Positions 26,818-35,035 of a stretch of DNA of 64,000 nucleotides are shown here, piece by piece. The notes beneath the pieces were generated by a model, which saw only the letters and a list, made by a program, of their open reading frames with translations, was not told where the DNA came from and ran no database searches. The position numbers and the translations under genes were made by a program. The stretch is from Ancylobacter tetraedralis (GTDB taxonomy: Bacteria; Pseudomonadota; Alphaproteobacteria; Rhizobiales; Xanthobacteraceae), in NCBI RefSeq assembly GCF_014195655.1, contig NZ_JACICD010000002.1, forward strand, positions 581,015 to 645,014, in the 5' to 3' direction. Numbering within the stretch: position 1 is the stretch's first letter; the number at the start of each line of letters is the position of its first letter.

Positions 26818-27336
26818 ATGAGATTGGTTTATCTGGGCCTCGCCCTCGGCGCCGCGCTGCTCCTCTCCGCCTGCGGCGATCCGCAGCCCGGCCCTGCCGG
26901 CCCTCCCGGCCCGCAGGGCGCCGCGGGTCCGGCCGGTGCGCAGGGCACGGTCGGCCCGGCGGGTCCCGCGGGCCCGAAGGGCGATCCCGGTGTAGCGGGT
27001 CCGGCCGGCCCGGCAGGTCCCGCGGGTGCCGCCGGCCCGGCCGGGCCGGCTGGTCCCCAGGGCCCGGCCGGCATGGCGGGCGACAAGGGAGAGGCGGGCG
27101 AGGCCGGCAAGGCCGCCGAGGCGCCCGGCAGCGTGCGCGTCTATTCGCGCCGCGAATGCTTCTCGCCCGAGGGCTGCCACCTGACCTGCGAGGCCGATGA
27201 GGTGGTGGTGAACGCCTATCTCGCGCCGCGCGAGGGCGAGACCACCATCGTGAGCGAGCGGGAGGTGCATTTCGCGCCCAAGCCGGTGGATGCGAGCCGC
27301 GCTCCGCTCATGGTGCTCATCTGCGCCCGGCGCTAG
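26818..27336 (+). CDS. Collagen-like lipoprotein
   Basis: 172 residues. A short signal sequence ends in the lipobox LLSAC with the lipid-modified cysteine at residue 19. From residue 25 there are 25 uninterrupted Gly-X-Y triplets, many of them GPA, ending in charged [12 protein letters not shown]. Such runs form collagen triple helices in bacterial surface proteins. A globular C-terminal part of about 70 residues holds three cysteines in [17 protein letters not shown] and a fourth in VLICARR. The protein should be a trimer tethered to a membrane, its stalk projecting outward. Function is unknown; a spacer, adhesin or sensor role would be inference. Confidence 0.88.
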   Translation: MRLVYLGLALGAALLLSACGDPQPGPAGPPGPQGAAGPAGAQGTVGPAGPAGPKGDPGVAGPAGPAGPAGAAGPAGPAGPQGPAGMAGDKGEAGEAGKAAEAPGSVRVYSRRECFSPEGCHLTCEADEVVVNAYLAPREGETTIVSEREVHFAPKPVDASRAPLMVLICARR

Positions 27337-27379
27337 GCGCGTGACGCGGGGGCGTCGCGCGATCCGCCGCTTGCGCGGG

Positions 27380-29590
27380 TCACAGGAAGCTCTGCGGGTC
27401 GATGTCGATCTCGACGCGCAGGCTGCCCGTGGCGCGCGGCGCTCCGGCCATCCAGCGCCGCACATAGGCGGAGAGGTCGAAGCCCCGCGCCGCGCGCGCC
27501 AGCAGGCGGAAGCGATGGCGCCCGCGCACCAGCGCCAGCGGCGCCTCCGCCGGGCCGAGCACGCGCACTTCGTCGGTGAAGGGTGAGCATGCCGCGACGG
27601 CGCGCGCATGCGACTGCGCGGCGTGGGCATCCGTGCCCGAGACGATGAGCGCGCAGAAGCGGCCGAAGGGCGGCAGGTGCGCCTCCTCGCGGATGGCGAT
27701 CTCGCGGTCGTAGAAGGCGTCGCGGTCGCCGGCCACCAGCGCCTGCATCACCGGATGCTCGGGCATGTAGGTCTGCAGGAAGGCCCGCCCTTCCACCGTG
27801 TGGCGCCCGGCGCGGCCGGCCACCTGATGCAGCAACTGGAAGGTTCGCTCGGCGGCGCGCGGATCGCCCTGCCCGAGGCCCACATCGGCGTCGATCACCC
27901 CCACCATGGCGAGGCCGGGGAAATTGTGCCCCTTGGCGACCAGCTGGGTGCCGACGATCACGTCCACCTCGCCATCCTCGATCGCCTTGAGCTCGGCGCG
28001 CAGCCGCTCCACTCCGCCGGCAAGGTCGGAAGAGAGCACCTGCAGGCGTGCTTCCGGCATCAGCGCCTGCACCTCCTCGTGCAGCCGCTCGACGCCCGGA
28101 CCACACGGGATGAGCGCGTTCGGCTCATGGCAGTTCGGGCATTCGGTCGGCACCGGCGTGGCATAGCCGCACTGGTGGCATTCCAGCCGGCGGCGGAAGC
28201 GATGTTCCACCAGCCAGGACGAGCAGGACGGGCACTTGATGCGGTGGCCGCAGGCGCGGCACAGGGTGAGCGGGGCATAGCCGCGCCGGTTGAGGAAGAG
28301 GAGCGCCTGCCCGCCGGCCGCCACCGTGCGCTCCATTTCCGCCGCGAGGCGCGGGGCGATCCAGCGCCCGCGTGGCGGGCCTTCGCGACGCAGGTCGATC
28401 GGCTCGAGGCGCGGCACCTGCGTGCCGGCGAAGCGCTCGGGCAGGGCAAGCCGGGTGTAGCGCCCGCGCCGCGCATTCACTTCCGTTTCGATCGAGGGGG
28501 TGGCGGAGACCAGCACCACCGGTCCGCCCTCCAGCCGCGCGCGCACCACCGCCATGTCGCGGGCGTGGTAATGCACCCCGTCTTCCTGCTTGTAGGCGCT
28601 GTCATGCTCCTCATCGACGATGATCAGGCCGAGATCGGCGAAGGGCAGGAACAGCGCCGAGCGCGCCCCCGCCACCACGCGCACCTCGCCGCTGGCGACG
28701 CCCCGGAACACCCGCCCGCGCCTCTTCGAGCCGACAGCCGAATGCCATTCCGCCGGCTTCACGCCGAAGCGGCGGGCGAAACGATCGAGAAACGCCTGGG
28801 TGAGGGCGATTTCCGGCATCAGGATCAGCGTCTGCCGCCCTTGTCGGATGGTTTCCGCCACGGCCTCGAAATAGGTCTCGGTCTTACCGGAGCCGGTAAC
28901 GCCGTCGATCAGGAAGGGGCGGAAGGCCCGGGCCTTCACCGCGTCCACAAGGCGCGCGGCGGCCTCGCCTTGCGCGGGCAGCAGGTCGGGGCGGGCATGG
29001 TCGGGGTCGGGCGCCTCGGCGGCCGGTTCCGGCGGCAACACGAGCGTTTGCAGCACGCCGTCATCGATCAGCCCATCAATGACCGAGGGCGACACGCCGG
29101 CCTCGCGCGCCGCATCCGTCTTGGAGCGGACGAAGCCGTCCGCCAGCGCCTCGATCACGCGGGCGCGCGCCTTGGTCGCCCTGTCGGGCCGCGTGTCGGT
29201 GAGCCGCACGCCGGTGCGCTCGCGGGCGATGCCGGCGCTCTCGTCATGGCGCAGCGCGAGGCGCAGCACCATGCCCGGTGGGGAAACGGTATATTCCGCG
29301 ATCCAGCGGATGAAATCGATCATCTCCGGCCGGAGCGGGGCGACGTCATAGCGGCGCTGGATCGACTTGAGCTTGGCCGGGTCGACCGGCGCGGCGCCCT
29401 CCGCCCGCGGCCACACGCAGCCGAGCATGTTGCGCGTGCCCAGCGGCACCACCACGATGTCGCCCGGCGCCACCTCCAGACCCTCGGGCACGCGGTAGGA
29501 ATAGGCCGTGCCCACCGCGAGGGGCAGCAGCACATCGACCACCCGCTCGTGACGCGGGAAGAGGAGAAGGGAATCGGCGGGGCTGGGCAT
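27380..29590 (-). CDS. priA: Primosomal protein N' (replication restart helicase)
   Basis: 736 residues, full length. The N-terminal DNA-binding domain begins with VVDVLLPLAVGTAYSYRVP. Walker A is GVTGSGKTETYF near residue 230 and the helicase box is IIVDEEHDSAYKQ. Two zinc sites come from CRACGHRIKCPSC and CHQCGYATPVPTECPNC. Helicase motifs V-VI are in VDVIVGTQLVAKGHNFP and QVAGRAGRH. PriA reloads the replicative helicase at stalled forks. It is divergent from xerC, a usual arrangement in Rhizobiales. Confidence 0.96.
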   Translation of the reverse strand: MPSPADSLLLFPRHERVVDVLLPLAVGTAYSYRVPEGLEVAPGDIVVVPLGTRNMLGCVWPRAEGAAPVDPAKLKSIQRRYDVAPLRPEMIDFIRWIAEYTVSPPGMVLRLALRHDESAGIARERTGVRLTDTRPDRATKARARVIEALADGFVRSKTDAAREAGVSPSVIDGLIDDGVLQTLVLPPEPAAEAPDPDHARPDLLPAQGEAAARLVDAVKARAFRPFLIDGVTGSGKTETYFEAVAETIRQGRQTLILMPEIALTQAFLDRFARRFGVKPAEWHSAVGSKRRGRVFRGVASGEVRVVAGARSALFLPFADLGLIIVDEEHDSAYKQEDGVHYHARDMAVVRARLEGGPVVLVSATPSIETEVNARRGRYTRLALPERFAGTQVPRLEPIDLRREGPPRGRWIAPRLAAEMERTVAAGGQALLFLNRRGYAPLTLCRACGHRIKCPSCSSWLVEHRFRRRLECHQCGYATPVPTECPNCHEPNALIPCGPGVERLHEEVQALMPEARLQVLSSDLAGGVERLRAELKAIEDGEVDVIVGTQLVAKGHNFPGLAMVGVIDADVGLGQGDPRAAERTFQLLHQVAGRAGRHTVEGRAFLQTYMPEHPVMQALVAGDRDAFYDREIAIREEAHLPPFGRFCALIVSGTDAHAAQSHARAVAACSPFTDEVRVLGPAEAPLALVRGRHRFRLLARAARGFDLSAYVRRWMAGAPRATGSLRVEIDIDPQSFL

Positions 29591-29820
29591 GGTGGGCCTT
29601 CATAGCGCATTCGCAACGACGATGCCGTCCTCGCGGAGGTCTCCTCGCCTCTCTCCCGAGGGCGTGAGCGGCAGGGGGGCGACGGCTCGCCGCCGGGCCT
29701 CTCCATGGCCATGCGGCGAGCTTTCCCGCCGGTCGTGCGCGGCGACCTCGGCGAAACTTAAGGATCGTGTGGCACTCTCGCCAGTGGATCGACGAGCAGG
29801 TTGTTCGGAAGGGCAGGGTG

Positions 29821-30807
29821 ATGGCGGCAAGCGATGCACAGAAGGCGGCTCGGGCGGAGCGGGCGCTGCTCGCCGGCGCGGCGCCGGATGTCGGCGCGGC
29901 GCTGACGGCGTGGCTAGCCCGGCTCGGTCATGAGCGGCGGCTCTCGCCGAAGACGCGCGAGGCCTATGCGCGGGATGTGGCGACCTTTCTCGGCCTTCTG
30001 GCGCGCCATCTCGGCCGCGTGCCGGACCTCAGGGCGCTGGCCGACATGCACCCGCGCGACGTGCGGGCGGTGATCGCCGCGCGACGCGCCGAGGGCATCG
30101 AGCCGCGCACGCAGATGCGCTTCCTCGCCGCCGCGCGCTCCTTCGGCCGGCACATGGAGCGCGAGGGGCTGGGCAAGGTCGGTGCGCTCACCGCCGTGCG
30201 GGCGCCGCGCATTCCCCGCACCCTGCCGCGCCCGCTCTCGCCCGCCGATGCCCGCGCCATGGCCGACCCGGCCACGCGCGCCGGCGAGGATCGCGAGCCC
30301 TGGGTGCTGGCGCGCGACGCGGCGGTGATCGCGCTGCTCTATGGCTCGGGCCTGCGCATTTCCGAGGCGCTCGGGCTGATGCGCCGCGACATGCCGGAGC
30401 CCGGGCGCGGCGACCAGATCATCGTCCACGGCAAGGGCAACAAGACCCGCATGGTGCCGGTGCTCAAGGCGGTGCTGGAGGCTGTCGAGGCCTATGCCCG
30501 CGCCTGCCCGCATGAGCTGGAGCCGGCCAGCCCGCTGTTCCGCGGCGTCAAGGGCGGGCCGCTCTCCCCGCGTATCGTGCAGCAGGCGGTGGAGCGCATG
30601 CGCGGCAGCCTCGGCCTGCCCGACAGCGCCACGCCGCACGCGCTGCGCCATTCCTTCGCGACGCATCTGCTCAGCCGCGGCAGCGACCTGCGTTCGATCC
30701 AGGAACTTCTCGGCCACGCCTCGCTGTCCACCACGCAGATCTATGCGGCGGTGGATTCGGTGGCGCTGATGGCGGCATGGAAGGCGGCGCATCCGCGCGC
30801 GCGATAG
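29821..30807 (+). CDS. xerC: Tyrosine recombinase XerC
   Basis: 328 residues from ATG 29821 (AGGGCAGG upstream; the frame extends to 29767 and GTG 29818 is possible). The catalytic set is complete: Arg in YGSGLRISEAL, Lys in IVHGKGNKTR, His and Arg in HALRHSFATHLL, His in LLGHASLSTT and the nucleophile Tyr in TQIYAAV. An N-terminal SAM-like core-binding domain covers the first 100 residues. With XerD it resolves chromosome dimers at dif. Chromosomal context next to priA, and no phage or transposon genes, support the housekeeping XerC over an integrase. The gap 29591-29820 between priA and xerC shows no gene. Confidence 0.92.
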   Translation: MAASDAQKAARAERALLAGAAPDVGAALTAWLARLGHERRLSPKTREAYARDVATFLGLLARHLGRVPDLRALADMHPRDVRAVIAARRAEGIEPRTQMRFLAAARSFGRHMEREGLGKVGALTAVRAPRIPRTLPRPLSPADARAMADPATRAGEDREPWVLARDAAVIALLYGSGLRISEALGLMRRDMPEPGRGDQIIVHGKGNKTRMVPVLKAVLEAVEAYARACPHELEPASPLFRGVKGGPLSPRIVQQAVERMRGSLGLPDSATPHALRHSFATHLLSRGSDLRSIQELLGHASLSTTQIYAAVDSVALMAAWKAAHPRAR

Positions 30808-30816
30808 GAGGAGACG

Positions 30817-31251
30817 ATGCACCACGTTCGGCCGGTCATCGAACACATGTCGATCGGCGTCGCGGATTTCGAGCGCGCGCGCGCCTTCTATGACGCGGTG
30901 CTGGCCCCGCTGGGCTTCGTGCGGGTGATGACGTTCACGGAGGCGGAGGGCGAATCGGCCTGCTGGGGACCTTTGGGCGAATTGCCCTCGCCCGAGGGCA
31001 CGCCCGGCGCCGCGCCGTTCTGGATCCAGCATCGGGCGGACACGGTGACGCCGCCGCCCGGCTTCCACCTCTGCTTCATGGCGCCCTCGCGCATGGCGGT
31101 GGACGCGTTCCACGCGGCGGGACTGCGGTTCGGCGGGAGTGACGAGGGCCCGCCCGGCCTGCGTCCGCATTATGGCGAGGGCTATTACGCCGCCTTCCTG
31201 TTCGATCCCGATGGCTGGAAGATCGAGGCCGTGACCTACACGGATGCGTGA
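30817..31251 (+). CDS. VOC family (glyoxalase/bleomycin-resistance-like) protein
   Basis: 144 residues, one glyoxalase-type repeat pair. HMSIGVADFERARAFYDAVL is the typical opening beta-alpha unit with a metal-ligand histidine, and YYAAFLFDPDGWKIEAV is the closing strand with a glutamate ligand. It lies 9 bp after xerC, with GGAGGAG immediately before its ATG, so it is likely co-transcribed. Substrate unknown; isomerase, dioxygenase or resistance functions are all possible in this superfamily. Confidence 0.82.
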   Translation: MHHVRPVIEHMSIGVADFERARAFYDAVLAPLGFVRVMTFTEAEGESACWGPLGELPSPEGTPGAAPFWIQHRADTVTPPPGFHLCFMAPSRMAVDAFHAAGLRFGGSDEGPPGLRPHYGEGYYAAFLFDPDGWKIEAVTYTDA

Positions 31252-31361
31252 GACAACGGCTTTTATCTTCCCTTAGGTTATTAGCCACCGCTGGCGTGCT
31301 TTTCATCGCGCCCGCCGGGCGTACACTGGCTGTCATCCGAAGCAGCCAGAGGAGACCACGC

Positions 31362-31493
31362 ATGAAGAAGATTGTGACGGCCCTGTGCGCCCTGTCCTTC
31401 ACCGCCGCCCTCTCGGGCGCCGCGCTGGCGGATTGCTACCAGGGCCATGCCTCGGCCAAGCCCCCGGTGGCGACCGACACCAAGGGCAGCTGA
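31362..31493 (+). CDS. Very small secreted peptide (43 residues)
   Basis: ATG 31362 has GGAG eight to eleven bases upstream. The 43-residue product is mostly a signal peptide: MKKIVTALCALSFTAALSGA then ALA, with a good cleavage site after residue 23. The mature part would be only 20 residues, starting DCYQGHASAKPP and ending DTKGS, with a single cysteine. A strong terminator follows within 26 bases, which argues for a real transcript. The same frame is open upstream to 31248, but that part reads as non-coding. Function unknown. It could be a periplasmic peptide, a signal, or the exported remnant of a larger gene. Confidence 0.65.
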   Translation: MKKIVTALCALSFTAALSGAALADCYQGHASAKPPVATDTKGS

Positions 31494-31518
31494 TCCTTCC
31501 CCATTCCTCCGCCAAACG

Positions 31519-31557
31519 CGACGGCCCGGAGAGCGCTCTCCGGGCCGTCGTCGTTTT
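31519..31557 (+). terminator. Strong intrinsic terminator after the small peptide gene
   Basis: A perfect 16-bp self-complementary hairpin (31519-31534 with 31535-31550, centred on AGCGCT) is followed by TCGTTTTC. It fits a rho-independent terminator on the plus strand and may also stop transcription from the convergent lpdA side. Confidence 0.85.
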
Positions 31558-31575
31558 CATCGCGGGTATGGCGCC

Positions 31576-31602
31576 GCGTGGGCGCCGCTTGGGCGCCCAC
31601 GC
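31576..31602 (-). terminator. Hairpin directly after lpdA
   Basis: GCGTGGGCGCC-GCTTG-GGCGCCCACGC has perfect 11-bp arms and begins 2 bases past the lpdA stop. No U-tract follows on the minus strand. It probably protects the 3' end of the suc-lpd transcript or terminates it. Confidence 0.6.
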
Positions 31603-31604
31603 GC

Positions 31605-33005
<1,401 letters not shown>

Positions 33006-33034
33006 GGACGCAGCTTCCCTGAATTCGAACGCGG

Positions 33035-33679
33035 TCAGCCCGCCTTCTGGACGGCGAGGCGAAGGCCGAGCAGCACGAAGGTTGCACCGGTCAACCGGTT
33101 GAACCAGCGGCCACCCGCCGCGAAGCGTGCCCGCACGGCGGGGTTGGTGAAGAACAAGGTGACGCCGGCAAACCAGGCGATGAGCGCGCTCGCCATGCCG
33201 ATGCCATAGAGAAAGACCACCGGAACCGGCGTCTCATGGCTCACCATCGCCGAGAACAGCGACAGGAAGAACAGTACCGGCTTCGGGTTGAGCGCATTGG
33301 TGAGGAAGCCCATGCCGAAGCATCCGGCGAGCGAGGCGCCGCGCGCCGCGCCGGCCTCGGCCGCAAAGGACGCCTCGTTGAACGCCATCGGCTTCTCGAA
33401 GAAGGAGCGGATGCCGAGATAGACGAGATAGCCGACGCCCAGCCACTTGATCAGCGCGAACAGCGCCAGCGACTGGGAGACGATGAGCCCGATGCCGAGG
33501 ATGGTGTAGGAGATGTGGAAGAGCAGCGAGGCGCCGATGCCGAAGCTGGTGATGAGCGCCGCCTTGCGGCCATGCACCACGCTCTGGCGCACGACGAGGG
33601 CGAAATCCGCCCCCGGCGCCACGATAACCACCGCGAACACGGCCATCAGCGCCGCGAATTCGCTCACATAGCTCATCAC
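33035..33679 (-). CDS. LysE/RhtB-family amino acid exporter
   Basis: 214 residues with six hydrophobic segments. The N-terminal [20 protein letters not shown] is the family signature (PGP-type motif with G-x-R nearby), and [14 protein letters not shown] is the second conserved loop. Members export lysine, threonine, homoserine or other small molecules; the substrate cannot be told. It lies between sucB and lpdA in the same direction, spaced by 25 and 29 bp, so it is inserted inside the 2-oxoglutarate dehydrogenase operon. Confidence 0.88.
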   Translation of the reverse strand: MMSYVSEFAALMAVFAVVIVAPGADFALVVRQSVVHGRKAALITSFGIGASLLFHISYTILGIGLIVSQSLALFALIKWLGVGYLVYLGIRSFFEKPMAFNEASFAAEAGAARGASLAGCFGMGFLTNALNPKPVLFFLSLFSAMVSHETPVPVVFLYGIGMASALIAWFAGVTLFFTNPAVRARFAAGGRWFNRLTGATFVLLGLRLAVQKAG

Positions 33680-33704
33680 ATCCTCCGCGTGCCCGATCTG
33701 CGGA

Positions 33705-34973
33705 TCACAGATCCAGCACCAGCCGGGTCGGGTCCTCCAGCGCTTCCTTGACGCGGACGAGGAAGGTCACCGCGCCCTTGCCGTCGACGATGCGGTGATC
33801 GTAGCTCAGCGCCAGATACATCATCGGGCGGATGACGATCTGGCCCTTCACCACGACGGGCCGCTCCTCGATGCGGTGCATGCCGAGAATGCCGGACTGC
33901 GGCGCGTTGAGGATCGGGGTCGACATCAGCGAGCCGTAGATGCCGCCATTGGTGATGGTGAAGGTGCCGCCCTGCAGGTCCTCGATGCCGAGCTTGCCGT
34001 CGCGCGCCTTGCGACCATAGCCGGCAATGGCCTTCTCGATGCCTGCGATGGACAGCGTGTCGGCATCGCGCACCACCGGCACGACGAGACCCTTGTCGGT
34101 GCCGACCGCGATGCCGATATTGTAGTAGTTCTTGTAGACGAGGTCCTGCCCGTCAATCTCGGCATTGACCTCGGGCACGTCCTTCAGGGCCTGGATGACG
34201 GCCTTGGAGAAGAAGCCCATGAAGCCGAGCTTCACGCCGTGCTTCTTCTCGAACACGTCCTTGTACTGCGCGCGCAGGCTCATCACCGCCGACATGTCGA
34301 CATCGTTGAAGGTGGTGAGCATGGCGGCGCTGTTCTGCGCGTCCTTCAGCCGCCGGGCGATGGTCTGGCGCAGCTTGGTCATCTTCACCCGCTCCTCGCG
34401 CACGGCATCGGCCGGCACGGAGGGAGCGCGCACCGTCACCGGGGCGCTGGCGGCGGGAGCCGGGGCGGCGACGCTGGTGGCGATGGCGGCGAGCATGTCG
34501 CCCTTGGTCACGCGGCTGTCCTTGCCGGAGCCGGCGAGCAGGGCCGGGTTGATGCCCGATTCCGCCGCGAGCTTGGCCACCGCCGGGCCGTTGGCACCCG
34601 CGGGAGCCGCCGCCTGAGCGGGAGCCGCCGGGGCCGCCGCGGGAGCTTCGGTCTTCGCAGCTTCCGCCTTGGGAGCTTCCGCCTTTACGGGAGCGGCCGG
34701 TGCGGCGGCGGGTGCCGCCTTGGCGCCCGCACCCGCACCCGCACCGATGGAGCCGAGCAGCGCGCCGACACCGACCGTCTCGCCGTCCTTGGCGATGATC
34801 TCGGAGAGCACGCCGGCCGCCGGGGCCGGAACTTCGATCGTGACCTTGTCGGTCTCCAGCTCGACGATCGGTTCATCGGCGGCGACCGCCTCGCCAGCCT
34901 TCTTGAACCACTTGCCGATAGTTGCCTCGGTGACCGATTCGCCCAGCGTCGGGACGCGGATCTCGGTGGCCAT
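33705..34973 (-). CDS. sucB: 2-oxoglutarate dehydrogenase E2, dihydrolipoyl succinyltransferase
   Basis: 422 residues. The lipoyl domain has the modified lysine in [19 protein letters not shown] near residue 43. An Ala/Pro-rich linker leads to a peripheral subunit-binding domain ([20 protein letters not shown]), then a second linker and the catalytic domain with SYDHRIVDG, whose histidine and aspartate are catalytic. It forms the core of the complex, transfers the succinyl group to CoA and binds SucA and LpdA. It starts 62 bp after sucA. Confidence 0.97.
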   Translation of the reverse strand: MATEIRVPTLGESVTEATIGKWFKKAGEAVAADEPIVELETDKVTIEVPAPAAGVLSEIIAKDGETVGVGALLGSIGAGAGAGAKAAPAAAPAAPVKAEAPKAEAAKTEAPAAAPAAPAQAAAPAGANGPAVAKLAAESGINPALLAGSGKDSRVTKGDMLAAIATSVAAPAPAASAPVTVRAPSVPADAVREERVKMTKLRQTIARRLKDAQNSAAMLTTFNDVDMSAVMSLRAQYKDVFEKKHGVKLGFMGFFSKAVIQALKDVPEVNAEIDGQDLVYKNYYNIGIAVGTDKGLVVPVVRDADTLSIAGIEKAIAGYGRKARDGKLGIEDLQGGTFTITNGGIYGSLMSTPILNAPQSGILGMHRIEERPVVVKGQIVIRPMMYLALSYDHRIVDGKGAVTFLVRVKEALEDPTRLVLDL

Positions 34974-35035
34974 GCTCTTAATTCCTCACCGTTTGCCGAC
35001 CAGATGGCCGGCGCTCCCTCAGGGTATGCGGATCG

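Noticed and set aside
26829..27110. Minus-strand Pro/Ala/Gly frame opposite the collagen-like gene
   Set aside because: It is the mirror of the repeated GPA codons. The plus frame has lipobox, triplets and a ribosome site.
26890..27115. Repetitive DNA resembling a tandem-repeat or CRISPR-like array
   Set aside because: The periodicity is 9 bp from Gly-X-Y triplets in a coding gene; there are no spacers.
29821..30807. Tyrosine recombinase as a sign of an integrated element
   Set aside because: It sits next to priA in the usual chromosomal setting with no phage, tRNA or att-like features, so it is XerC.
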